Shown here: in pieces, positions 27,237 through 36,067 of the stretch
How the letters are laid out: each line of letters starts with the position of its first letter
Numbering within the stretch: position 1 is the first letter of the stretch
DNA from: JAKASV01 sp963754845
Lineage (GTDB): Bacteria; Babelota; Babeliae; Babelales; Vermiphilaceae
Assembly: GCA_963754845.1 (NCBI GenBank)
Contig: CAVWHE010000001.1
Coordinates: 434,001 to 498,000 of the forward strand
Direction: 5' to 3'
DNA length: 64,000 bases
Program-made: the position numbers and the translations under genes
Notes under the pieces: model-generated
The model's database searches: none
The model's input: only the letters and a program-made list of their open reading frames with translations
What the model was told of the DNA's origin: nothing

Positions 27237-28412
27237 TTACTGCTCTGATTTTCGAGGTTCATCATAGTTGGCAATATTCGTTGGTTTGTCGAGAATTTCA
27301 AGGATTTTTTTTGCACAGTAAACGCGTCCTCTCGTGCCCTGCGAGACCTCAGAAAGGATGCCCAGTTTTTCAAGCTTTGCAAGGGCCCTTTGAGCTGCTG
27401 TGAAAGTAATGTTGAGTGCCGCAGCACTCGAGTGTGCTGTTAAAAAAGGATTGCAAACACAGAGCCCTACGACACTTGAGATTGTGCTTGAAGGTACCGT
27501 ACTAACGTGGTGTTGCCAGTCATCGATGACGGCGTTAATACGCTCAGCTCGTGATACGACATCGCCTGCCTGTAGGTACACGCCGTTGAGAAAGTACGCG
27601 AGCCATGCATGCCACGTACCGGAGGCGCTCACGTTGTAGAGCTGGCGATAATATTCATCGCGTGTTGATTCAAAAAAAGCGCTGAGATACAAAATGGGCG
27701 CAGGGAGAACCTTGCGTTCCGCCAAAAGCAGCGTGATAAGAAGGCGTCCCATACGGCCATTGCCGTCCAAAAAGGGATGAAGAGCCTCAAACTGGTAGTG
27801 GCATAAGGCTGCGTGAATAAGAGGTGGCAGCGTTGTGTCATGCAAAAAAATTTCCAGGTTCCCCAAGGCATCCATGAGCCGCTCAGCTGGTGGCGGCACG
27901 TAGTGAGCATTGTCGATCGTGCATCCGGGAATACCTATCCAATTTTGCACACGCCTGAAATTGCCAGGATCAGCGTGCCCACCACGTACACCGTGCATAA
28001 GTTTGCCGTGAATTTCCTTGATGAGTCTCAGCGACAAGGGAATATCGTCGAGACGCCGTACGCCATAATCAAGAGCATCGAGGTAATTTTTCACCTCATG
28101 CATATCACGTGACCTGCCTTCGGAAACATAACCTGCCTGGTCGACCAAGACCTGGCCAAGCGTTGTTTGTGTGCCTTCTATCCGGCTCGAAAGTACCGCC
28201 TCACGTACAACAAAGGGACGCATGAGTACCTTCGGGTTGGGGAGTTTTCCTGTTTGGTATGCTAACTGTCCAACAACAAAATCGGCACGCGACAAAAGGC
28301 TGACAAGCTCATCGGTCCATGCCAACACCGGCGGCAAAGAGTGAGGCACAAAAGCGTAACAACCGTGAGCAACCCTAACGACATCCCCGGAAGGCGAATT
28401 CTTGATATCCAC
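27237..28412 (-). CDS. Fic family protein (class II, with inhibitory motif)
   Basis: 391 residues from GTG 28412, with AGGGG about 8 bases upstream. The Fic motif HPFLDGNGRMGR is complete, so AMP transfer to a protein Ser/Thr/Tyr is expected. An N-terminal Fic_N region carries the self-inhibitory helix SSRIEGT ([ST]-x3-E-G), which makes it class II. The last 100 residues look like a winged helix (AQRALAKLEKLGILSEV). Such proteins occur as housekeeping regulators, toxins or effectors; no signal peptide is seen. The gene lies between two 71-bp direct repeats, which suggests it arrived as an insertion. Confidence 0.92.
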   Translation of the reverse strand: MDIKNSPSGDVVRVAHGCYAFVPHSLPPVLAWTDELVSLLSRADFVVGQLAYQTGKLPNPKVLMRPFVVREAVLSSRIEGTQTTLGQVLVDQAGYVSEGRSRDMHEVKNYLDALDYGVRRLDDIPLSLRLIKEIHGKLMHGVRGGHADPGNFRRVQNWIGIPGCTIDNAHYVPPPAERLMDALGNLEIFLHDTTLPPLIHAALCHYQFEALHPFLDGNGRMGRLLITLLLAERKVLPAPILYLSAFFESTRDEYYRQLYNVSASGTWHAWLAYFLNGVYLQAGDVVSRAERINAVIDDWQHHVSTVPSSTISSVVGLCVCNPFLTAHSSAAALNITFTAAQRALAKLEKLGILSEVSQGTRGRVYCAKKILEILDKPTNIANYDEPRKSEQ

Positions 28413-28591
28413 GAAACAACCCCTGGTAAAGATTCATGGATAAAGTATATCTTAATTTCCGCTTTTCTACCCCCCGCTGGAGTGTGTCGCACCGTTGCCA
28501 GGGCAATGGCACTGAAAATTTGGTCTTGACAGCGGGAGTCGCTATAAATCTGATGTTGAGAATTATCGAGTTCGCGTTACTTACTTGTTCT

Positions 28592-28662
28592 GCATCGCTC
28601 CACAGAGCCTTCTTACTTCTTAAGTCGCCTCATCGTGGTGGCGTTCACGTGATCGCTCGAGG
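28592..28662. repeat. 71-bp direct repeat, copy B (3' end of membrane-protein gene)
   Basis: Spans the last 14 codons and stop of the membrane-protein gene (28620-28662) and 28 bases downstream. Near-identical to 27160-27230. Confidence 0.85.
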
Positions 28663-29648
28663 AGCACAAAACCCGCGAAGATGTACCCGATTTCGGCAAA
28701 AAATTTCCGCACGAGGGCAAGAAGGGCTGGGGATGCCGGACGCTGCTGCCTGCCGAGTTCTTGCTCAAGCATAGCAGCGGTTTTGTTTGACAGGGTAAGC
28801 ATATAAAGAGCGCGATCGGCCGCCTCGCGTCTGACTGCTGGTGCCATGGTGTCGCCGGCAACCTTGTAACGCATGAAGGCGATGACACGTGCAAGATCAT
28901 CAAGGAGCCTGTTGAAATTCGCAACGATGATTTCCCGACGGTACTCACTCTCGCTATCCACGGTTTCATCGTTTTTCGTGGCAGCGTCATCGAGAGCCGC
29001 TGCGCTGTGTTCGATTTCGCGCATGAGAACTCCCGGCACGAGAACAATGTTAGAGCCACCGGCAACCGCCGTCGCCGCTTGTTGGCGTTCTTTTTCGTGT
29101 GCCCCGTCAACGCGCTCAACGGCAAGGGAGCCGATATTCGTGCGCGCACGGATGAACCAGGCAAGCGTCAGTGGATAAAAGATGTCTTCGAGGCACGTGC
29201 CGACTCGGCGTCCCACGCCCAAAAGATCTATGATGACTACGGGGCTCAAGGCAAAATTGATAAGGTGCGATTGTATCCAGGCATAACTTCCGAAGGGCGG
29301 TCCGTTCTTCTTTGAAATAATGTCGGCAACCTGTCCTTTGAGGTGCGTTATTTCAACGAGCGCTTCTTCGAGAGTACGCGCCGCGGTTGCTGCGCTTCTC
29401 TCAGGGACCTTGCGACTCGTAAAGATCGCATACATGAGTGCGACTGCTCCACACGCCGCGCCGGCAAGAGCCCCTATTCTTACGGTTTTACGCAGAACAG
29501 CGTTTTTTTCATGCGCACGCGCTATAAGATCCTCTTCGTGCCCAATGGCATCCTCGGTTATACGCGTGACAATAGGCTGCTGCACCGCCCGCGTAATGAA
29601 AATACAAAAGCACGAGAACACGAGAACAAGAACAGAAAAACGAGCCAT
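28620..29648 (-). CDS. hypothetical membrane or secreted protein
   Basis: 342 residues from ATG 29648, preceded by AAGGAGG. The longer ORF to 29756 lacks a ribosome site. There is an N-terminal signal-like segment (RFSVLVLVFSCFCIFITRAV), a second hydrophobic segment at about 55-75 (RIGALAGAACGAVALMYAIF), and helical regions at the C-terminus. No family recognised. Its last codons are duplicated beyond the Fic gene. Confidence 0.65.
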   Translation of the reverse strand: MARFSVLVLVFSCFCIFITRAVQQPIVTRITEDAIGHEEDLIARAHEKNAVLRKTVRIGALAGAACGAVALMYAIFTSRKVPERSAATAARTLEEALVEITHLKGQVADIISKKNGPPFGSYAWIQSHLINFALSPVVIIDLLGVGRRVGTCLEDIFYPLTLAWFIRARTNIGSLAVERVDGAHEKERQQAATAVAGGSNIVLVPGVLMREIEHSAAALDDAATKNDETVDSESEYRREIIVANFNRLLDDLARVIAFMRYKVAGDTMAPAVRREAADRALYMLTLSNKTAAMLEQELGRQQRPASPALLALVRKFFAEIGYIFAGFVLLERSRERHHDEAT

Positions 29649-29806
29649 ATTCACAGTAACCTCCTTGTGCCTTTCACGCCATGCAGTTGATCGATGAGGC
29701 CACACACGGCTACAGACACCAACCGTGACTTTATCACGTGAAATTAAAGTACGCAAATGGCTCGCGCAACAACTACAAAAATCTTTGTACGCCTTATCCT
29801 ACTTGT

Positions 29807-32389
29807 CTATCTTTTTTGTGCGCCCATGACCTTCTTGAGGTACGCTGCCGTGTAGCTTTTATCACACATCATGACGTCCTCGACATTACCGGCGGCTACA
29901 ATAGCGCCGCCCTCGCTGCCACCCTCCGGGCCAAGGTCTATGAGGTAGTCGACGGCTTTAAGAATATCGAGATTGTGTTCAATAACAATGACCGAGTTGC
30001 CGTGGTCGACAAGTTTATTGAGCACGACCAAGAGCTTTTCAACATCACTGCTATGAAGTCCCGTCGTCGGTTCATCAAGAATATAAAGAGTTTTGCTCCC
30101 ACGCTTTGAAAGTTCATTGACAAGTTTAATGCGCTGGGCCTCTCCTCCGGAAAGCGTCGTCGAAGGTTGTCCGAGGCAAACGTAATTAAGGCCAACGTCA
30201 CACATGAGACTGAGGCGCTTTTCAATGGCTCCATGAAAACTAAAAAATTCGGCAGCTTCACGTGCACTCATATCAAAAACGTCGGCGATATTCTTACCCT
30301 TGTAGGCCACCGATAGAGTTTCTTTGTTGAAGCGCCGACCGCCGCATGTTTTACACGTCGTGACCACGTCAGGCAGAAAATGCATGCTCACGGTAATTGT
30401 TCCGTCTCCGCGGCATTCTGCGCACCTACCTTCAGCAACATTAAAGCTGAACCGACTTTGGGAATAACCGCGTGCATTGCTTTCGGCAAGACTTGCAAAG
30501 AGTGCCCGAATCGAGGCCGAAAGTCCCAGATATGTCGCCGGATTTGAGCGCGGCGTCCTGCCGATAGGACTTTGGTCGATGACAACAAGATAGTTGATGA
30601 GCTCTGTGCCTGCTATTTTTCGACCGTTGGGCAGCCGACAGAATCGTCGTCCCTGAACCGTGTTAATCGCCGGAACGAGCTCCTCCATGATGAGAGTACT
30701 TTTTCCTGAGCCCGATACACCGGAAATTCCGCACAGAACGCCCAGAGGAAAATGAACTGTAAGGTCCTTGAGGTTGTTGCTCTGTGCATGTTCGAGCGTG
30801 ATGAATTTTTTAGGTGTGCGACGTAGCCGAGGAACTTCGATGTACCGTGTGCCAGCCAGGTACGCACCGGTCAATGAGTTGGCGTTAGCCGCACACTGCG
30901 CCGGAGTCCCCGTCGCTGTAATGGCACCACCGAAAGAACCAGCGGCTGGACCCATATCGATGATGTGATCTGCTTGCTCGATTGTCTCCATGTCATGTTC
31001 AACGACAATAACGGTATTTCCAAGGTCGCGAAGCTTTTTGAGTGTAGCAATGAGACGACCATTGTCACGTTGATGGAGCCCTATGCTCGGTTCATCAAGA
31101 ACATACATGACACCGCTCAACGCTGACCCAATCTGTGTTGCCAAGCGAATGCGCTGACCCTCTCCGCCTGAAAGGGTACGCGCTGGACGATTGACCGAGA
31201 GGTACGAAAGACCAACGTCGTTAAGAAATCCTAAACGGTTGCGTATCTCATGCAAGAGCGGCCGTGCCACAGGTTCTTGTGTATCCGCGAGTGTGAGATT
31301 ATTAAAAAAGTCGAGACATTCACGCACGGACAGTGAACACACATCGTGGATATTTTTGCCGTTTATCCTGACAGCCAAGGCGAGAGAGTTGAGACGCGCT
31401 CCGCTGCATACCTTGCAGAGCTGCAGTGCCTCTCGTGCGTCATCGCGCTTGCTCAGTTCCTGCTCATATTCACTTGGCGTCATGAGCAAGGGACTTAGGT
31501 GTATGTTGTACCTGACGAAAACAATACCGAGGCCGTTGCACTCCTGGCATGCTCCGACCGGCGAATTAAAAGAGAAGAGCCTCGGCTCAAGTTCTGGTAC
31601 CGCAAGACGGCAATGAAGACACATGCGCTCCGCGCTGCAAAGCACCTCTTTGGTAGTCGTAATAATTTTGCATGTTCCGCCCGCGAGCTTAAAGGCGTTG
31701 GCAACCGCCTCTTCAAGCCTGCTTGTCTCATCGACGCCTGGCACAACAGTGTCGACACTACAGTCGACGGTATGCTTGAATGTTTTGCGCAGTTTAAGTT
31801 TTTCAACGTGTGCATGAGATTCAAGAAGACATTCGGAACCGTCGATGATAAAACGGCGCCATCCGGAGGAAACGAGGCGTTTTAATTCATTGGTAAACTC
31901 ACCCTTGCGATCGCGAATCAAGGGCGCGACAATGGTTACGGGAGTACCGGCAAAGTCTTTACTGACCGCCCCCACAACACTTTCGACCGATTCGGCTTTA
32001 ACAGGGACCGAGCATTGCGGACATGAGACTTCACCGATGCGGGCAAAAAGGACGCGAAGATAGTCATATATTTCCGTAACTGTTCCCACGGTCGAACGCG
32101 GATTGGAGCTCACGGTTTTTTGTTCAATGGCAATGGCCGGACAAAGGCCTTCGATGCGATCAACATCCGGCCTCTTTGAAGTCCCCAAAAACTGCCGCAC
32201 GTACGCCGACAGAGATTCGACATAGCGCCTTTGGCCTTCCGCAAAAAGAACGTCAAGTGCCAGCGAACTTTTCCCCGACCCTGACGGTCCCGTGATAACA
32301 GTAAACGCGCCGCGAGGAACCTCAACATTAATGTTTTTGAGGTTGTGCTCACGAGCACCAAAAACACGAATCGTGCCAGCATCTTCCAT
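29807..32389 (-). CDS. uvrA: excinuclease ABC subunit A
   Basis: The damage-recognition ATPase of nucleotide excision repair. 860 residues, somewhat shorter than the usual 930-960. Both ABC modules are present: Walker A TGPSGSGKSS near residue 33 and SGVSGSGKST in the second half, with signatures LSGGEGQRI and LSGGEAQRI. Zinc-site pairs are visible (CPQC, CLHC/CQEC, CAEC/CKTC). The ATG at 32389 has AGGA about 9-10 bases upstream. No uvrB or uvrC is in the window. Confidence 0.96.
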   Translation of the reverse strand: MEDAGTIRVFGAREHNLKNINVEVPRGAFTVITGPSGSGKSSLALDVLFAEGQRRYVESLSAYVRQFLGTSKRPDVDRIEGLCPAIAIEQKTVSSNPRSTVGTVTEIYDYLRVLFARIGEVSCPQCSVPVKAESVESVVGAVSKDFAGTPVTIVAPLIRDRKGEFTNELKRLVSSGWRRFIIDGSECLLESHAHVEKLKLRKTFKHTVDCSVDTVVPGVDETSRLEEAVANAFKLAGGTCKIITTTKEVLCSAERMCLHCRLAVPELEPRLFSFNSPVGACQECNGLGIVFVRYNIHLSPLLMTPSEYEQELSKRDDAREALQLCKVCSGARLNSLALAVRINGKNIHDVCSLSVRECLDFFNNLTLADTQEPVARPLLHEIRNRLGFLNDVGLSYLSVNRPARTLSGGEGQRIRLATQIGSALSGVMYVLDEPSIGLHQRDNGRLIATLKKLRDLGNTVIVVEHDMETIEQADHIIDMGPAAGSFGGAITATGTPAQCAANANSLTGAYLAGTRYIEVPRLRRTPKKFITLEHAQSNNLKDLTVHFPLGVLCGISGVSGSGKSTLIMEELVPAINTVQGRRFCRLPNGRKIAGTELINYLVVIDQSPIGRTPRSNPATYLGLSASIRALFASLAESNARGYSQSRFSFNVAEGRCAECRGDGTITVSMHFLPDVVTTCKTCGGRRFNKETLSVAYKGKNIADVFDMSAREAAEFFSFHGAIEKRLSLMCDVGLNYVCLGQPSTTLSGGEAQRIKLVNELSKRGSKTLYILDEPTTGLHSSDVEKLLVVLNKLVDHGNSVIVIEHNLDILKAVDYLIDLGPEGGSEGGAIVAAGNVEDVMMCDKSYTAAYLKKVMGAQKR

Positions 32390-32862
32390 TGTTACAATCC
32401 TGTTCCTCTATAAGTCTCAACACAAAAAACACATTAAACACGCGCGAGCGCAAAAAATCGGAAACGCGACCTGCACACCCGCACCATGTCACTCCATCCT
32501 TAAAGAGAGATTAACTAATATTAATTATATCAAAAATTACTCTTCGTTACAGACCACAATATTCAAAGGCTTCACTACAGGACTTACGCGTAGCCCTCGA
32601 CGCAAGGAGGCACATACGCGCGCTGTTAAATCGGTCGATAGAGAACCTTTTTGACCCGAGCTATCGACAGCGCCTAGGCGACGTTAGCTTTTTGCCGTGC
32701 CATACCGGCAGCAGATCGTCGAGGGCGACGGAAAACGGCGGAATGTGGCGTAATTATCGCAGAATGCGTGGTGTTACCGTCGTCGCCGAAGGTGCCGTGT
32801 TGCCCGTGTTGCGTTTTTGCTTTTTTTGACAAATCGAACGCCCTTTTAAGGAAAGTAAGCGC

Positions 32863-32988
32863 ATGTTAGGGCATTGTCATGTTGCTCACTTTGTTGCTGA
32901 AAAAATTTACATTGTTTTTCTCGTGTTCATGAGCACAATGAGTGACGTTCCTCCTTCTATCTGTTGTATGGTTGGAGACACTGCTTGA
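32863..32988 (+). CDS. possible 41-residue membrane peptide or part of a small RNA
   Basis: ATG 32863 has AAGGA at a good distance and a TTGACA about 30 bases upstream. The peptide has a short hydrophobic core (KIYIVFLVFMSTM) and ends MVGDTA. The terminator that follows at 32988 suggests a dedicated transcript. It may equally be an untranslated RNA. Confidence 0.3.
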   Translation: MLGHCHVAHFVAEKIYIVFLVFMSTMSDVPPSICCMVGDTA

Positions 32989-33046
32989 TAAAGTAATAGA
33001 TGCGTGTGTACCTCAGGGGCCCGTGTATCTGTTGCTTTATTTTTTG
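32988..33046 (+). terminator. rho-independent terminator
   Basis: ATAAAGTAATAG (32988-32999) pairs with CTGTTGCTTTAT (33029-33040) over 12 positions with two G-U pairs, followed by a T run. The loop is 29 bases and contains a further GC-rich hairpin. Confidence 0.55.
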
Positions 33047-33150
33047 TGCGACCGGGCACTACGTGATAACCCGTTTTAGCTGACCCTGAGGACCATAGCC
33101 ATGCATATAAGGGTTTTTGGTGCACGTGCTCTGTTGCCGTACGCGGGACC

Positions 33151-34053
33151 TCAAACGAGGAGTTTGTGTGCCTCGACAACTGTTGCGCCGTCAAAAACTA
33201 TGGCAGAAATTGCTCGCGTTAGCGCCACGGCCTGGGAACGCGAGCGCTGAAAGATGTTGCGACCAATTGCGCATCCGGCAGCTCCACCATACGTAACATA
33301 TTCGTAAACTTCCTCAAGGAGGCACGCGATATGTTTTTGACTCCCTCCCGCGCACAGAAGACTCGTGTTGCCTGCTGCGCACGATGCCATCAGCAGTGCG
33401 TCACGGGAACTCAAATTCGAAGACGCCCGCGGTGGTCGCACTTTGACAAAATCGGCACCGAGCGCGTTGGCCAATCCCGCCGCTCCTGCAACTACCGACG
33501 GCTCAGTCCCGTCGGCGATGTTACGTGCTCGTGGATAGATCCACACAATGGCAACAAGTCCATAAGAGTGCGCCAGGGCGACGTCTCGCGCGGCATTGCT
33601 CAACATAAGGTCTTCGTGACAACCACCGGGATAAAGAGAAATTCCAACGCCGCGAATGGCAAGTACGGTACACCGCGCCACGTGCGCGACATTATGAACC
33701 GACCAGAGCGGGGCGCTCATGGGATCACGTTCGCACGTATTTGCAAGATGTGTTTTTCCCGTGATCTTTATGATGTAATTGACCGATGGATATGCAGCAC
33801 CATAACGGACTACGAGACCCAAGGGGGCTGCAAGAGCACCGATGGAACCTTCGTGGGCAATATGAAAGATGTGCTCGGGATTGTGCGCCTCCTCGTGAAC
33901 ATCAGGCCCACAAAAATCATCATTGAGATGTTCGATCTTGTGGTCAGCAACAAAGAGGAAAAAACGCCCCGTGCCGCGCGTCAGCGCGTGCATATTGCGC
34001 ACATAGACATCACGGACTGCGATGGGAACGTCGAGCGGAACGGCGCACCTCAT
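33151..34053 (-). CDS. class I fructose-bisphosphate aldolase, DhnA/FbaB type
   Basis: 300 residues. Follows the archaeal-type class I aldolase plan: FVADHKIEH near the N-terminus, ISLYPGG, the Schiff-base Lys in GADFVKVRPP, and the phosphate-binding CAGGSQKH and GCAIGRNIFQR at the end. It cleaves or forms fructose 1,6-bisphosphate, or acts on a related substrate. The start is ATG 34053, with GAGG 7-8 bases upstream; a TTG two codons earlier is less likely. With enolase it shows part of glycolysis is kept. Confidence 0.85.
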   Translation of the reverse strand: MRCAVPLDVPIAVRDVYVRNMHALTRGTGRFFLFVADHKIEHLNDDFCGPDVHEEAHNPEHIFHIAHEGSIGALAAPLGLVVRYGAAYPSVNYIIKITGKTHLANTCERDPMSAPLWSVHNVAHVARCTVLAIRGVGISLYPGGCHEDLMLSNAARDVALAHSYGLVAIVWIYPRARNIADGTEPSVVAGAAGLANALGADFVKVRPPRASSNLSSRDALLMASCAAGNTSLLCAGGSQKHIACLLEEVYEYVTYGGAAGCAIGRNIFQRSRSQAVALTRAISAIVFDGATVVEAHKLLV

Positions 34054-34090
34054 AGTCAATCCTCATGGACGTGCTCGTAGAATCACGTCC

Positions 34091-34435
34091 TTAAAAATTC
34101 TCCGTCATGAGCTTGCCGGCCAAAAAGTGAGCATGAAGATGCGCGATGGTTTGTCCGGCCTCACGTCCACAATTAAAGATAAGTCGAAACGATCTGGGAT
34201 GCTCTGTGTCACCCGCAAGTTTTCGGGTCATGGCTACTATCGAACCAAAGACGTGGCAGCCCTCGCTAGCTGGTACATCAAGAAGATCGCGGTAGTGGCT
34301 CCTGGGTATGATGAGATAATGTACTGGAGCCTTGGGCGCCCTGTCCTCGATAACAATCGTGACATCATCTTCATCAACCACACGCGCCGGCAACTGCCCG
34401 GCAACAATTTTGCAAAAGACACACCCTGCGTCCAC
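34091..34435 (-). CDS. HIT family hydrolase (HinT-like)
   Basis: 114 residues from GTG 34435, preceded by AAGGGAG. The family core is clear: CVFCKIVAGQLPARVV at the start, HYLIIPRSHYRDL, and the histidine triad HLHAHFL near the end. HinT-type enzymes hydrolyse purine nucleoside phosphoramidates. The longer open frame to 34510 runs into tRNA-Leu and is rejected. The tRNA lies 38 bases upstream on the same strand. Confidence 0.92.
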   Translation of the reverse strand: MDAGCVFCKIVAGQLPARVVDEDDVTIVIEDRAPKAPVHYLIIPRSHYRDLLDVPASEGCHVFGSIVAMTRKLAGDTEHPRSFRLIFNCGREAGQTIAHLHAHFLAGKLMTENF

Positions 34436-34472
34436 TGCTTCTCCCTTCTGAACACCATAAACCACAAGACTC

Positions 34473-34560
34473 TGGTGCCGAGAGTCGGAGTCGAACCGAC
34501 ACGATGCCAAGCACCGCGGGATTTTGAGTCCCGTGCGTCTACCAGTTCCGCCATCCCGGC
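34473..34560 (-). tRNA. tRNA-Leu (anticodon CAA)
   Basis: Minus strand: acceptor GCCGGGA/TCTCGGC (one G-U), anticodon stem CGGGA/TCCCG with loop CTCAAAA, a long variable arm as expected for Leu, T-arm with GGTTCGACTCC, and an encoded CCA. 88 bases. It decodes UUG. Confidence 0.94.
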
Positions 34561-34680
34561 ACTTTCAACGATCTTAAGCCCACAAGGCCCCTCCATGATA
34601 GGTCAAAAGGACGGGGCAGTCAACCGTGGCTTGCCCACAAAATGTAGCTCGTACACGGCCACACGCCTGCACACCAGCAT

Positions 34681-35262
34681 TTACGGCATAGATAAATCGT
34701 GGGCAAAGTAAACAAAACCGTCGTGCTCGGAAATTGGGTAAAAACCAACACGCTTGTACAACCTCTGCGCACGTAAATTATCGACGCGCGTGGTGAGCTG
34801 TGCCTGCTGCGCACCCTTATCTTTAAGTGCTTTCAGAGCATAACGCACGAGCTTTTCGGCGTAGCCCTTCTCTTTGCCCCTGTACTCGGGGTTAACGGCG
34901 AGGAAGAGGATAAAGCCAAGGTTGGCTGATTTCATGTAATAGGCCGTAAATCCGACAAAATTTTTTCCTTGACGCCACACTTTTATGGTGAGACACCCCA
35001 GGTAACGAGGTTCCTTGTCGGGAGCACGGTACTTGAGCATGTACTCGGGTGAATAATCGGGGCTTGCAAGAAGCCAATAACGATCGCGCTCAAAAATTTT
35101 TAGTATGTCCTGCGTATCACGTTCATCGTTAAAGTCAACGATCGCCTCCTCGGTCGCCGACGCACGCACAACGTGTCGCACCCAATAACCAACAACACCA
35201 CAAAGGCCTACAAAGACTATGGCGGCTGCTAGTGTCAGCCACGTGATATGTAATTTTTTCAT
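34681..35262 (-). CDS. GNAT acetyltransferase with N-terminal membrane anchor
   Basis: 193 residues. A hydrophobic segment at about 6-28 (ITWLTLAAAIVFVGLCGVVG) precedes a GNAT domain. The acetyl-CoA site is in FLAVNPEYRGKEKGYAEKLV, followed by the typical ARL-YKR-GF element (RAQRLYKRVGFYPI). The anchor could place the enzyme in the periplasm, where acetyl-CoA is not normally available, so the topology is uncertain. Substrate unknown. ATG overlaps the truA stop by 4 bases (translational coupling). Confidence 0.82.
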   Translation of the reverse strand: MKKLHITWLTLAAAIVFVGLCGVVGYWVRHVVRASATEEAIVDFNDERDTQDILKIFERDRYWLLASPDYSPEYMLKYRAPDKEPRYLGCLTIKVWRQGKNFVGFTAYYMKSANLGFILFLAVNPEYRGKEKGYAEKLVRYALKALKDKGAQQAQLTTRVDNLRAQRLYKRVGFYPISEHDGFVYFAHDLSMP

Positions 35263-36020
35263 GATTTTGTACTGTCCCTCTGATACTCTATTTTGGCAAG
35301 CATAAGACCGCGCGCCGGTGCTGTTGGCAACGTATGCTTGGGATTACGTGCTTCAAAAACACCCCTAAGATACTCTAGCGTAAAATGCCGCCGACACGCA
35401 ACGGTTATACACGCACCAACAATGCGACGTATCATGTAGCGCACAAATGAGGGGCCACATATAACGATACGATGTGCCCCGAGACGCTCATTGTACTCAA
35501 GCGCGGTTGATTCGATGAATCTCGTCGTTCCCTGACCAACAGGCTCGCCCGTGCAAAATGAGCGAAAATCATGGCAACCGACAAAAAGGGAAAGGCTCGC
35601 GCGCAACACATCCTCACAGGGCCTACGTCCAAGGTACCACCCGTAACGTTCGTAAAAGGGAAGTGGTCTTTCAACAAAAAAATGGTACCAATACGTTTTG
35701 CGGAGCACGTTCTTACGCGGATTAAAACCCTCGTCGCACCGTTCAAGTTCACGAATCACAATATCGGCTGGCAACTTGTTGTTCCACGCCCACAGCAACC
35801 GCGACGGTTGTAAATCAAGGGACGTTCGACAGAGAGCGACCTGCGCACACGCATGAACACCCGCGTCGGTTCGCGATGCCCCCGTGATAATCGCACGGCA
35901 TGCAAAGACACACTCGAATGTTTCCTGAAGCTGTTGCGTCACCGTTACATGGCTCGTCTGAAGTTGCCATCCGTGATACGATGTCCCATCATAGGCAACG
36001 ACGAGTCGATAGTTAAACAT
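35259..36020 (-). CDS. truA: tRNA pseudouridine(38-40) synthase
   Basis: 253 residues. YDGTSYHGWQ at the start, the catalytic Asp in GASRTDAGVHA, the RKTYWYHF strand, HDFRSFC, and FVRYMIRRIVG near the end are all TruA hallmarks. It modifies the anticodon arm of many tRNAs. It sits upstream of the GNAT gene and downstream of typA on the same strand. Confidence 0.95.
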   Translation of the reverse strand: MFNYRLVVAYDGTSYHGWQLQTSHVTVTQQLQETFECVFACRAIITGASRTDAGVHACAQVALCRTSLDLQPSRLLWAWNNKLPADIVIRELERCDEGFNPRKNVLRKTYWYHFFVERPLPFYERYGWYLGRRPCEDVLRASLSLFVGCHDFRSFCTGEPVGQGTTRFIESTALEYNERLGAHRIVICGPSFVRYMIRRIVGACITVACRRHFTLEYLRGVFEARNPKHTLPTAPARGLMLAKIEYQRDSTKS

Positions 36021-36067
36021 GGTTGCGTCCCATTGCAGCGCGGCACTTCATCATAGGCACGCGCGTC

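Larger units (their letters stand above)
32390..33150. other. 760-base region with no confident protein gene
   Basis: The first half (32390-32640) is AT-rich and probably carries the uvrA promoter on the minus strand. 32640-32820 is GC-rich with short self-complementary stretches but no frame I can support. 32863-33046 holds a small ORF and a terminator, listed separately. A minus-strand open frame at 32907-33194 shows no protein-like features. Confidence 0.5.

Noticed and set aside
27188..27427. 79-codon frame ending LERSRERHHDEAT
   Set aside because: It is the shadow frame of fic joined to repeat copy A; its end only mirrors the duplicated tail of the membrane-protein gene.
32907..33194. 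95-codon minus-strand frame upstream of the aldolase end
   Set aside because: No ribosome site and it overlaps the better-supported small transcript and terminator on the other strand.
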